A stretch of DNA of 64,000 bases, from positions 29,833,445 through 29,897,444 of the forward strand of contig OZ018411.1 in the NCBI GenBank assembly GCA_963969595.1. Direction: 5' to 3'. The notes under the pieces were generated by a model. It ran no database searches and was not told the origin of the DNA. It worked only from the letters and a program-made list of their open reading frames with translations. Positions 13,867 to 25,073 of this stretch are shown piece by piece (positions within the stretch are counted from its first letter, which is position 1; the number at the start of each line of letters is the position of its first letter). Both the position numbers and the translations under genes were made by a program. The stretch comes from Neckera pumila (taxonomy: Eukaryota; Streptophyta; Bryopsida; Hypnales; Neckeraceae).

Positions 13867-14432
13867 CTCGGGGGGTGCACTTAGTGTATCTAATCCAAAC
13901 AACGTGCGAACAAAACTTTGTACCCCCTATATTATATCCTAAAATTTAAGTAAATGAAAACAAAAAAAATATGAATATATTCTCCTAATTTGAAAGTTTA
14001 TGTTTTGAATTATTGATATTTTTATTTGCTAATGATAATTAGTTACAAATTTTTGAAGTAAATAGATACACTGCAGAACTGAAAAATAACTTTCACACCC
14101 CTATATTATATCCTCAAAAATTGTCTAAAAAATGAACAAAAAAATCCTAAAAATAATTCTCTATTGAAAGCTCATTTTGAGTTGAATATTGATGCAATAG
14201 TCATCTAAATGTGTTCTCTATAAATATTTGAGTTGAAAAATATGCCATTTTAGGTTCATTTTCAACCTCTTCTAGAAATCATTCCATATTTCATTTGAGT
14301 TGGAAATTTTGGCAATAGAAACCTATAGTCATTACCAAACAATGCTCAAAATTTTAGGTTGAAATTATAGTTTATTAGAAACCACTTGTTCGCACGTGGT
14401 TTGTAGTAGTAGAACCAAGTGCCCTCCCCGAG
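13867..14432. mobile_element. MITE with 8-bp target duplication (hAT-like)
   Basis: Ends: CTCGGGGGGTGCACTT on the left and CTCGGGGAGGGCACTT on the minus strand at the right. Pairing resumes about 30 bases in with CGTGCGAACAA on both arms. The flanks are a perfect direct repeat, TCTTTGTG, at 13859-13866 and 14433-14440. An 8-bp duplication is typical of the hAT superfamily, although the CTCGG terminus is not the usual CAGGG-type end. Length is 566 bp with no coding capacity. The interior repeats 'cccctatattatatcct' twice (13924 and 14097). Confidence 0.8.
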
Positions 14433-14440
14433 TCTTTGTG

Positions 14441-14955
14441 CATAGTCCCAGCGCTATGCATGGAGAGATGTTCTACTCAGGGTTTTCTTAGTGAGCAATT
14501 TTTTGCTAAAAAGTGATGATTTTTTTTTCAAAGAATATTTTGGTGATATATTCTTGCTTTTGCAATGGATGAAGTCATAAAATGTTGCCAAATCTTGGGA
14601 CTATGTCACTCTAGTTTGGATGAATGTACATTCTTTTGGATGGAAAAATAAAATTTCATCCATAAATTGTAGGTTTCATCTCTTCCATGGATGTAAATAG
14701 CTTCCTCACAATAATGGTGATCACTTTTGACACTACTTAGTACAAATGAAAAAAAACTTGGTTCTATTGTACCAAGACCACAACCAAGGGACGCACAATT
14801 CTAGAGATTTCACTGTAACAAACAAATAAAACAAACAAGCCTAACTTAAGATATTGATTGGTTTTAATGGCGTTTCCTAATTTTTAGTATAAGATTTTTA
14901 TACTAAGAATTTTCCCCGTGGATGCTCTCAGATGAAACGCCAGGGATACGGGCGG
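14441..14955. other. Intergenic, repeat-derived
   Basis: AT-rich sequence. The piece at 14760-14860 is a diverged copy of the sequence that flanks the AAAC microsatellite. No gene seen. Confidence 0.4.
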
Positions 14956-14958
14956 TAA

Positions 14959-15078
14959 GAGCAGCCCCACTCCAATGCGGGGAAGCGACTCTTCAAATGT
15001 TCTGCATCATTGATCTTAGAAGATCAATGGTGCAGAACATTTGAAGAGTCGCTTCCCCGCATTGGAGTGGGGTTGCTC
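14959..15078. mobile_element. Near-perfect 120-bp hairpin MITE, TAA-flanked
   Basis: The whole element folds on itself: left arm GAGCAGCCCCACTCCAATGC onward, right arm the near-exact complement, with centre ATTGATCTTAGAAGATCAAT. Only about two positions differ between arms of 60 bases. It is flanked by TAA at 14956-14958 and 15079-15081. A TAA/TTA target and GAGCA-type ends indicate the PIF/Harbinger (Tourist-like) group. The near identity of the arms suggests a young insertion or strong structural conservation. Confidence 0.85.
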
Positions 15079-15189
15079 TAAGAGAAGACAAGCAGTCTAC
15101 TACCATTCTATATTTTGAAAAACGTGACTAAGGTACAATTTGTGGTGGTCCTAGAATTGTTGGAAAAAAAGAATCTCCAGGAACAAGTC

Positions 15190-16560
15190 TAAAGCTCATT
15201 GGATCCCTTGTCCACTGATTTCAAGCCTAACGTCCATCACGGATTTTGCTTGTTGCCACTTTGCAACTATTGATATGAATGGAAAGTATTACACTTTATT
15301 TTTTAGAGATGAAATCATACAAGTTATAAAGTTTTCAAACTTTTTTGGGAAAATTTTAAATTACTGTTAATTTTTTAAGAAATAAATGAAGAAGATTCAT
15401 ATCAAATACAAAATATATTAAAAAATCTGAAATTTTCATCATAGATGTTCATTGTAGTGTATGACAGTGTGGTATAAACCAAAGTTATTGTGTCATTCTA
15501 AAATGAGGAAATTAACAAATCATAGTTATAGGCCCAAAGTTGCTAATGCTTTAAAATATTGAAATTTATGAATTTATGAAATTTTTAATTTTTTCAAGAG
15601 TAGAAACCACACTTGATAAGCTTCATTTCCTTAATTGAACTTAAATTCCAAAAACACTATTTTTATAGCTAAAATTTACATCAAGAGTAAATAGCAAGAA
15701 ATGGCCAAAATACACTACAAGGCCGTGATTTATAGGTTAATTCCTAAAGTTTCATGACTACGTAATCACCAAAATTGCTCCAAAACTGCCATTTCTAAGA
15801 CAACTACCAAATTTTTGGAATTAAACAATTTTTGACACATGTAACCGTAGGATCTTGTAGTATGATAAAATGATTCAAAATACTAAATTGTAAAAAATTT
15901 AATTATAGAATTTAAGAATGCCAATCCCAACAATTGTAATGTATTAATAATCAATCTACATCCATAGATTTTTTTTTTCCAAAAATATTGAAAATTGAGT
16001 TAAATAAACGACTTTAAAGTTTTTTTTAGAATAGACAATCCATAACTGGCTGCAAACCAAAAAACCTCATAACTTTTGACTCATTGATTGAAATGGAATG
16101 ACTCAAAGCTTTTTAAGTATATATAAATGTAGAGAACAAATTTCAAAATTTTTTTTTTGAAAAAAATGATTTTTTCCGATTTGCCCAAACTGCCCAGTTA
16201 CAAAAAAAAGTAACATATTAGGTCACAACTTTTGATTCATATTTTGAAATGTCATGAAACTTAGTACACATGAAGATATTCCTTGTCCCCACCTTCTCTT
16301 AAAATTTCAGCCTCAAATATGGATATCTCTAGTCACACGTACTTGCCCAAAATTTCTATACGGCCAAAAAACGCATGTTGGTCCTTTAGGGGTTAAGCAT
16401 CTTTTTCTTTAGAAAAGCCAATAATATCATCATGAAAGAATTTGTAATACTATTCATTGAAAATATACTCAAGCAACTTCCAAAAAAGATCTTGAATGAA
16501 ATAAGATTTTTTTCCATTCTACAATCTCAAGTGAAGTCATCCATCGGGCATTGAGTGTCC
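15190..16560 (+). repeat. Dispersed repeat D, copy 1 (interrupted)
   Basis: Sequence on both sides of 15741-16392 aligns with 56620-57330 ('actgatttcaag', 'gatatgaatg', 'gtagaaac', 'tagcaagaaat', then 'ttaagcatctt'). It also aligns inverted with about 58330-58850. The repeat type is unknown, with no coding content. In this copy it is split by a TTAA-flanked element. Confidence 0.65.
15741..16392 (+). mobile_element. TTAA-flanked non-autonomous element, family C copy 1
   Basis: Begins TTCCTAAAGTTTCATGAC after TTAA (15737-15740) and ends GGTCCTTTAGGGG before TTAA (16393-16396). TTAA duplication with CCCCTAAAG-type ends is the signature of the piggyBac superfamily. Removing it joins the flanks as in the repeat at 57175-57178, an empty site. 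It has no coding capacity. Copies are at 25074-26917 and, inverted, from 33489. Confidence 0.8.
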
Positions 16561-16572
16561 ACAGCAACCATA

Positions 16573-16977
16573 GAGCATCTGCACCCTTCTTCAAGATAAA
16601 TGCATATAAAAGTGGTTTTAGAAGGCTCAAGCAAGATTCAATTTAGAGGGTCAATTTTGTTATACCACCTTTGTATGCAATGGAGGTCCAAGATTGGACA
16701 TGTGTTGCCTCCACGTCTCCCTTACGAGAGTATATGCCCTCCGACTAAGAAAAAAGCTAATTTATGAGCTAGTTATCTTTGGTTGTATGACATATTCTCC
16801 TGAATCTAAGCTTCACATAGCAACTTGTAGGCATTTAAGTATTGAGGGATTTGGCCAATTTTTGTAGGGCTTGCTCACTTTTTGATTGTTGCAAGATCAT
16901 AGGTGGGGGGCCTCTGACCTCTACAGGCCCTAGAATGATGTCCAAATTCAAAGTTTGAAGCATGGGTGTAGATGCTC
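16573..16977. mobile_element. PIF/Harbinger-like MITE, GAGCATC ends
   Basis: Left end GAGCATCTGCACCCTTCTTC; right end on the minus strand GAGCATCTACACCCATGCTT. The right flank is TTA, while the left flank is ATA, so the 3-bp target duplication has one mismatch. Length is 405 bp, non-coding. Confidence 0.7.
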
Positions 16978-17042
16978 TTAGAGCATTTGAGCCATCCTTT
17001 CATAGAAAAACTGCCGTATTAAATGGCTTTTTGCAAGGTTCA

Positions 17043-17755
17043 ATTGGGTGATTGCAAAAAACACCTGTTGATTTTGATTAGTATTCATGAATTTCTTATG
17101 GAATAATTTAAAATTTTAAAAAAAAATTTAAATTTTTTTGAAAAATAATTAATTAATTAATTTTTAAATATGGCTAATGTCTACAACTTTAAGATGAAAG
17201 GAACCACAAAAGGAAAACCATAGAAAACATTCTAGGTAGGAGAATTAGAAAAGTGCCAAATCCCAAGATAAAAGATATTTTGATGTTTTAATTAGTTAAA
17301 ATTAGATAAATAAATAAATCAGAATAAAATTTGCCATTTGCAGCAATTCTAAAAGAACCACAAAAATAAAATTTTACATGTTTCAAAATGCAAGTAGAAA
17401 GAAGTTTACCTTGTGGACTTCCACACCACATACAATTAACAGTTCTTAGAATTCTTTTAGATGATAGCTTTTCTATTAGAAGACTGCCTCCTCTAAATTT
17501 CAGCTCAAAATTAGTTTTAGGGGGTACTAAATGGTACTACCTCCCACCCAAATTGGTAGTGTGATATAAAATCGGGGGCTATTTTTGGATAGTAGTTTTT
17601 TTAATTGAAAAAAAATAGACCCTGTGTATAATAGTCATGAATACTTACCTATAAATTTTGAGTCATTTGGATTTAGAACACAAAAGTTGTGCCAAAAAAC
17701 AAATTAGCATACAAAAAGTGACCCAAAATAGAGAAGGTGATTCTTGCAATCATCC
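17043..17755. mobile_element. Inverted-repeat element, TGGGTGATTGCAA ends
   Basis: Left end TGGGTGATTGCAAAAAACAC; right end on the minus strand TGGATGATTGCAAGAATCAC. The 713 bp between are AT-rich and non-coding. A solitary similar end occurs at 18833 (GGGTGATTGCAAAAAACACT). The target duplication is not resolved. Confidence 0.55.
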
Positions 17756-20345
17756 AGTGAATTGTCCTTTTGGGCTCTACTAACAAAGTAGTTCTCCACC
17801 CTTTCTTTCCATATCTCTAGTAGCACTATCATTGGTGGAAGTTGCTATAAACTATTCTACTATTTGACCTCTGGAGCATAGATGTGTAGTACCAAGGTAC
17901 ATTAATAACAAAACTAAGCAAGGAAAATGAAGACTAGGCCGGTGTATCGTTCAAAATTTTAAAAACCCAATCATAGTAGCTAAGGCTGTATTTAATTGCT
18001 TTTAGAGTTGCCTAATAATTATATTTTGCAATTATAAAATGCCTAAGATTTAGAAATTTGTCATCAAAAGTGTTGAATTTGTGAAAATTGTATTCCATGA
18101 AAAAATTCAAAGGTGTTTGAATGCCTTCTAAAGAAATAAAATGCCTAGGAAATACAATAAATGAAGAATAGCATCAACCATACGACTATCATAAAGAAGT
18201 AATCTTTAGTGGGTGTAATAATACGTACCACACTGGAGAACCTAGGTGTATACAATTTGTGATTGGACATAGGATTTCTAAGTCCTATACAACTCCAAAA
18301 GAGGAGGCCTCTTGCAATGCACACTTGTAGTTACATCCTCTATTGTGAAAATAGTTTGTTGAAGGTAGTTCTACTAATCATGACCATCATGAGTACCCAC
18401 ACCTTCAAATCACACCTTCAAATTTTCTTGTATATCAAACTCTAGAGTATTGATGTTCTACTATGCTACAATTAGAAAAGCACTTATGAAAATATACTAT
18501 AAGATAATTAGGACTTATGAAGTAGATATCCATAATACAAGGCAAAGATACCAGGGTGCCTGAAATTCTGAGGAAAAAAATAATTCACATTTGTCTAGCT
18601 TTAATGCTTTACAAAAAAATTGTAGTACCTTCATAAGGTAAATTAAAATTAACAAAGAAAGTTTGTCTAACTTTCCTTAATGATATGTTAGTGTTCCTTG
18701 GATGCAATTTTGAAACGTGATATGGAGAATTAACTCTAAGAATTCAAAAATAGTAATACTTTAAACCTTATTGCAAGATACCACTTCTCATTTTCTTCAA
18801 AGTTATTTTCACCTTGTTAGAAAGCTAGTTATGGGTGATTGCAAAAAACACTTGTCTTCTTTTTTGTCCCTTTGACGTCAGACAAGTGTTTTTTTTTCCT
18901 CATAATTAACTATTGTTGTTTGTCTATTTTCTATGAAATTTGAAAAAAGGTGTATGCAATTTTTGTAGATGTTAATTATTTTTGAATTTAAAACATTTTA
19001 CTATTTTTAAATAGCCCCCAATTAGATGTTTGCCTTAATCATTTTGGACGGCTTAAGAACTATTTTGACCCAAAAATACAAATTTGAAGCTCAAAAGGGG
19101 TATACAAAGACTTCTATTATAGTTTAGGCCAAGAAGAGATTTTCTAAAAATAATAAACTGCCCATCTTCTACATGTGCTCAAAGTGCATTACCTTTGTGC
19201 AAATGCAGAGTGCACAATTTTTTTTCGCCCAAAGATGAAAATGGTTGAGAAAGAGCATCTTCAAATTAGGAAAAATGGATTATTTATTTTTATTTTTTCT
19301 AAAACTCAAACATCAAAATGTCAATTTTCTTGGCATTTTTTATTATCCTTTTTTTTAAACAAAACTTTTAGGCATAAATTTTTTTAGGTCTGAATTCTGA
19401 GAGATATACTATTTTCAATGCTTTATAAATTATTCATATTTTATTTTATTTTAAGAGAATCTATTCCAAAAGTCATAGTACTCATTGAAATAAGCCATTT
19501 TGAACAACCCTCATATATTATAGCACATTTAGGTTTGGTCCCAAGTCCTCAAGCACTAACCGTGAAATGTTGATAAGGCCAATTTAAGTTACAAGGATGA
19601 CCTTAGAGAGCCCTTGTGGACAATAAGAGGCAATTTTTCGTTCAATATGTTTTGGCAAATATTTTGAATGCATTTACAAAAGCTGGTGTTTAGTATTTAG
19701 CATTAATGCATCACTTTAATTTTATGAACATAATTTTTTTGAATGCATTTACAATTTTTCATTCAATATATTTGGAATTTAGTATATTTGTAGTATTTCA
19801 ATCCAACTTTCATATAAATTTCATCCAAATGTTTACATTGAGTAGATTGTATTCATCAATAATCGATTCAATTGTTGCAAAGAATCTTACACTATTTGAA
19901 CTCTTTGCAACAATTGAATTGACTAGAGTGATGATTCTACTCCAATTGAAACTTGGACTTCTAACCACGATCTACTGATTTTCTAATTATAGAATGATAC
20001 AAAATTATAGTTTACACCATGATGTTCCATGGTATATGTGGTGAAATTTCAGATTTATTGTAAATTGCATTTGATATGAATGCACCATAACTTCAAATTT
20101 TCAAAAAAAATGAAAATTTCACCACAGGTGCACATTGTAGTGAAGAAGACATGTCATTTCATCTCTCAATAAAATAAATAAAACGTAACAAAATTAGTCA
20201 TACACAGTCGCAAATGGGAGCCTACGGAGTGCAGGATTTTAAAATTCAAATTTGAGGTCATATGTTCAAATACATAGGCTCATCCTTTCAGGATTACTAT
20301 CTCCATCAGGTTTTAAGGCTCAAAGATGAAGATACATTATTATCT
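17756..20345. other. AT-rich intergenic with two hairpins
   Basis: No gene is supported. It holds an 18-bp perfect hairpin (19866-19883 with 19902-19919, arm ATTCAATTGTTGCAAAGA). A second hairpin lies near 18846-18895 (AAAAACACTTGTCT paired with AGACAAGTGTTTTT). Confidence 0.5.
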
Positions 20346-20369
20346 TGCTTGAAACTAGACAAGAGGCCA

Positions 20370-20412
20370 ACTACGATCAGCCTTCAAATCTCTACGATCA
20401 GTCTTCAAAGCA
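20370..20412. repeat. 21-bp tandem duplication
   Basis: CTACGATCAGCCTTCAAATCT is followed directly by CTACGATCAGTCTTCAAAGC. It lies about 365 bases downstream of the eIF2B alpha stop codon and so may be in its 3' untranslated or downstream region. Confidence 0.7.
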
Positions 20413-20776
20413 CATATTTCAAGCGTACACAGTGAATCAGGGAGGATCACAAGATCAGTCACAAAATCTCACTTCAGTTATATATATCTGTACTTTGCAA
20501 GAGGTCAACCACTTGAAAAATCAATTGCAGCATTTTATGATAGACTAAAACTCCACCCTTCCTTCAAAACTTTCCCATATGACACATATTACTGCTCAGT
20601 ATGCGAAACTAGCTTGCTGTTCTTAAGCTCCAATCGCAAAATCAGCAATCTTGACAGACTAAACAGACTGACAATTGGTGATTGTTAGATGATTAGTCGG
20701 ACCCTAACAAAATTGCAAGACATGCCAAACCTGGCGTCCAATACAAGCCTACACCTCCAACAAAAACATCAAATCT

Positions 20777-23700
20777 CTATAGATACAATTGTATCAGCTC
20801 GTCGCTTACTGCAGACGGGGTGAGGACCCCCAAGTCCGTGAACAGAAGTGTCAGATAATTTGGAGGAGTGTAATCTCTGGCAGCGTTCTCAACTTCAGCG
20901 TCCTCTGGAACTGAGTCCACGAAGTCCACGTGGCAAGGTGACGGACCCAAGTCCCTCTGCTCCAATGGATAGAGCCTCGCAAACTGCCATTACATATAAA
21001 CAGCTCTTAGAACCCCCCTTCAAGGATACCTTCCAAAGGGTATATCCACTCTCCAGACGGGCTACGTTACATGACGCTGCCTCAATGCAAACAATGTCCA
21101 TCAATTCAATTAAGGAGAAAACTTCTTACGCCCCTGCCTATCGATTCCACATCCTACGATTGTCTGCGTGTCCTTTGAGAAACCAAAGTTGCCACAGAAG
21201 CGTCAAGTTGAGTTCAGCCAGAAAACCTGAATCCTGATGACACAGGACACATACCTTATAGCTTTCTGCAGCAACATAGACTGGCTTGTTCATGGACCGG
21301 GCAACCAATGCAGCTTGAAAAGTGCCAAGATAATTGATGATGCCACCACTCTCAACCACGCCTTCGGCACCAACCAATAACATGTCCACTTTCTCCATTA
21401 TAAAACCCACACCTGAATCCAGAATCAGAGTGACTGGAATGCCAGCTGCTATCAGCTCCTTTGCCACCTTCGCACCTGTGCTGTCAGGCCTTCCTTCTGC
21501 AGAAGTACCACGCAATACGGAATCTGTAAATAGTAACACACCAGAACTCCAGACGACGAAACAAGGGCAGATACTGAAGCATATAAAATCTGGAATCAGC
21601 ATGAAATTTGAAAAAAAAAATCTAGCGACAATGAAGTCAAACCACAAATGCCTAGTCCACTCAACATTATTTGGGTAGGGTTTTAGGGTGTTAAAAAGAT
21701 ACTCGATGCTTCTGCACTTTAAATCTGTCGACTCATCATTTTTTGACAAGCTTTCATATCTGACAAAGTGATGCAAGTCGCCCCAACATATGACCCTAAT
21801 GGTAAGAATGGTACCTGTGCAAATGACGGAGAAATGTTTCCCATTTGCAGCTGCCAATTTCAGCAAAGACAGCACCACTCTTGAGAAACCATGCGTCAAT
21901 ATGGTGGATCCATTTAGAATAAAGTCTTGCCCAAGCATTGCAATTGTTCGTCGAGCCTGCCAGGTTCAAACCGTCAGCAACTGAATCAGTACTTGCAGAC
22001 TATTCTTAATATGATCCATATATGAACTCCGATCCCAAAAGTTACAACTTACCTTTTTTCAAGAATTTCAAGAGATATATTGCTCTAGATCAATAGTAAG
22101 GTATACCTGATTCAATTCCTGCTTAATTCACATGCAGCGAACAATCATGCACTTCGATACTGGTAATATTTAAGGTTCCAAAATGAAAAACAGTCACAAA
22201 ACCATCAACCAAACCAAAGAAGACAATACCTTCTGTGATATTTCACTAAACCGTTCCCCACGCTCAATCAGACGTGCTTTGCCAGCTCTTATGTCCTCGT
22301 ACTCTAGAGCACTTGTACGTGTGACATATCGCAAGAAAAGATCGCAGCCTGCAGACAGTGGTATAGAGGTTTCATCCCGGGCCTGATCACGCCATTCACC
22401 CAACCCGACTGTCATGGTAAGCAAAATTATTTAGTCCTTAGTGCCTTGATGTTATCCACAGAACTCATGGCAGAGTGTCGACATTTGAACGCACCTTGAG
22501 GGCCTCAGAGGCACTCTTAAGCTCGACCTCTAGCCCCATCATAGTGGATGCCTGGCTGCGCCTGATAACAGCTGTCAGAGCCTTGATAGCTGCCACAGCT
22601 TCAGCAAGATCGGGTTGAGTACGCCAGTAATTGAACTCTTCAATTACGCTGAAGGATGGGTCTCCATGCGAACCCATTGTGCTGGTGCGCGCTGGGCTTG
22701 TTTGCAGGCTAGCATCTTCAGCCTACGTTCCAATCATCACGCAAAAAAACTCAGAAAAGGTGACATAAAACTCTTTAACGAATAAGATAAATCGGTCAAT
22801 ACCCCATTTCTCATTTACATCATCAACCTTGCGACTTTGTTGCTTGCTCAAGCTCCCTAACAATAAACAGGAATTCTTTGCCCACGATCCAGAACGAACT
22901 GACTTTCGGTGAAACTTGAAGTACAACGAAGCACTTCAATATTTCACTTTCTGTCGACCAAAGCAGAACATGTTGAACGTATCTTCACCACTTACCAACA
23001 TAAAAAAATCAAACCTCATCTATACCATGTCGGTCAAGCTTATTATACAAGGCAGTTCGATCGGTGTTCTCATTTGGCTTCACCTATGTCATTCCAGTCA
23101 GTTCCTCACCTGTTTGAGCCATTCGAAGGTAACGCCTCCCGCAACCTTTCCAGCTTCCCCCGTATCCTCTACTGTGTTCTCTCCCTTCATCTTGTGCCAA
23201 ACTGGATTCAGCTCCACACAAATCCGTTAGATGCACCGGTTTGATTAGATATTATTAAAATCGCTTCAACTAACATGATCTGTATAGATACGGTAGCATA
23301 ATCAAATCCTACCCCGCAGCCCTAACAAGTCGATCCCCTGGTTCTAAGCATAATGCTCTAGATTAAGACAATCAAGGCATGAAGCGCAATAGGGACATAT
23401 TATAGAAGTTTTATGTGACATCTCATTAAACTGACACATATGAGTGCATGCGGCAGGTCAATTGAAAGAGCTCTAACAGAGTGAATAGTAGAAGATTACT
23501 AAAATTATCGACCTGACATTGCTTTCAAGAGGACGGACATTGTGGATAATCGACTGCTCATCCAAACTATACGACCGATTTATCCACAATCGATCAAACA
23601 ATGCAATGCATATAACATTGCGCAGACCTGACGCTCAAATCTCCCCAAGTAAAGTGCAGACCCAATGCTCAAAGAACGTGCCATCTCGAGTAAATCCGTA

Positions 23701-24724
23701 CAGTGTATGCCTTGGAGATATTCTGGCCGAGAGAATCAACAAAGAGTACTCTTTCACGCTGGGATAAGACACACGTGCCTTGATTGTCGTGTATGCAATT
23801 AATTCCGGACATAATATCAAAAAAACTGTTGATCTCATTTTTGAGATCCAAAGTACAGAAAAGAGCTACACTTACTTCGCAAACACTAACGCCTCTAGAT
23901 CTCTGATTGCAACATAAAGCTATTGCAACATGCCTGTTAAACATGTATTGTTATTGTTGCGACTACAAGGAATCCTTGCGTCCTGTGACCATGTGTAACA
24001 CATTTCACCTACTTTACAGCACTTGAAACCGCCACAGAGAGATCAGTCCTGATTCATGACCTCCATATTCTCCCTAACTAAAGAAAAAAATTCTCCATGA
24101 TAGAGCAATTTGGAAGCACTAAAGCAGAGAATTCCACAACCACAAATCCTCACACGAAAACTCAATCCACTTGCCGATGCAATTTCAAATCAAACCTAAA
24201 AGAGAACACCGACACTGCCGACCAGACCTCAATTTGCTCTCCCATTAAGAAGAGAGAGGAAAGGTATTCCTCACAAAGAGTAATTTGGAGATACTAGAGC
24301 AGAGAATTCAACGACCACAAGAAACTTAGAACACTTGCGTTGCAATTTCAAATCTATCCTACATTAGAACACCAATACGCAAAATCCGCAGTCCACTGGC
24401 GGAAGTAATGCATCATGCAAAATAATCTTCGCGCATTATTCTCTCGCCTAAAATCTCCGAATTATACAACAACGATATCAAATTGACAACAAAAATTACC
24501 CCTACAAGAAACCCTAATTCACCTGCGGTTCCAAAATTTCAACCTAAGTTAGAACACCGATACTTGAGACACGTTTTCACTAGCGGAAGCAAACTGTCAC
24601 GCAAAATCAACACCGTGTATCATTCTCTCGCCTAGAATCTCTGAATTATAAATCGACGGGATCGACGGGATCGACGGGATCAAATTGACAACCGAAATTA
24701 CCGACGAATTCGCACACGTACCAT
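20777..24724 (-). CDS. EIF2B1: eIF2B subunit alpha (translation initiation factor)
   Basis: Regulatory subunit of the cytosolic guanine-nucleotide exchange factor for eIF2. Exons, 5' to 3' on the minus strand: 24722-24724 (ATG alone), 22495-22722, 22230-22382, 21815-21956, 21255-21496, 20777-20983, all with GT-AG introns and matching phases. The product is about 324 residues against about 305 in human. Family landmarks: LSAGCDLFLRYVTRTSALEY, GVVESGGIINYLGTFQAALV, NKPVYVAAESYK, and the C-terminal YTPPNYLTLLFTDLGVLTPS with VSDELIQLYL. The start is inferred: ATG sits directly on a strong donor (ATG|GTACGT). The acceptor at 22723-22725 opens a continuous frame (AEDASLQTSPARTST) into the internal Met at 22677. 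Starting at 22677 instead gives 308 residues, but then leaves an out-of-frame ATG 38 bases upstream. The family assignment is very secure; the exact start is less so. Confidence 0.93.
22723..24721 (-). other. First intron of the eIF2B alpha gene (about 2 kb)
   Basis: GT-AG intron directly after the proposed ATG. It has a pyrimidine-rich tract before the acceptor (TTTTCTGAGTTTTTTTGCG on the minus strand). The 5' third holds degenerate tandem repeats (24095-24700). Short open frames inside have no recognisable content. An intron right behind the start codon is common in plant housekeeping genes. Confidence 0.6.
24095..24700 (-). repeat. Degenerate tandem repeat, about three units
   Basis: On the minus strand each unit runs 'ggtaatttcggttgtcaatt', 'gagattctaggcgagagaat', 'ggtgttctaac', 'ttgaaatt', 'agggtttcttgt'. 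Units start near 24700 and 24500, with a third, more diverged one below about 24290. The first unit also contains a GATCGACGG triple repeat (24656-24680). The unit begins close to the donor site of the first intron. Confidence 0.65.
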
Positions 24725-24910
24725 CAATCGCTAGACTAGTTGCAGCGCTTCACTGTAGGCGTCTTCGTCTTCCTTGAGGTGAATTGTTTAGCAAACCATG
24801 CTCCCAGCTTCGCAAGCTTTACTTCCTCACAAACACGCAGCAATGCTGAAGAGTGATTTCTGAACGCGATTGGAGTTAGAAACCCTAAAGTGCTTTACTT
24901 GGCGGCCTGA
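24725..24910 (-). promoter_or_regulatory. 5' leader and promoter-proximal region of eIF2B alpha
   Basis: A GC-richer block upstream of the proposed ATG. It contains AAACCCTAA at 24880-24888 on the plus strand, the telo-box found in promoters and leaders of many plant translation genes; a second copy lies in the intron repeat at 24509-24517. The transcription start cannot be fixed from sequence alone. Confidence 0.45.
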
Positions 24911-25073
24911 GCTAGATGGCCCAATTCGGTAGGGTAGGGTTGCCCACCCAAGTTTGTTTAGTTCGGAGAGTTTGGGCAGTGCAGAAAGGAGTCTTTAGCT
25001 CATAAGAGAGCATAGTGTTGGTGGGGGGAATTGTAGATATGGAGCTTTTTAAGCAAAGTAAATTATAATTTAA

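Noticed and set aside
20848..21237. Plus-strand frame of 129 residues
   Set aside because: It is the shadow of eIF2B alpha coding exon 20777-20983 and its intron.
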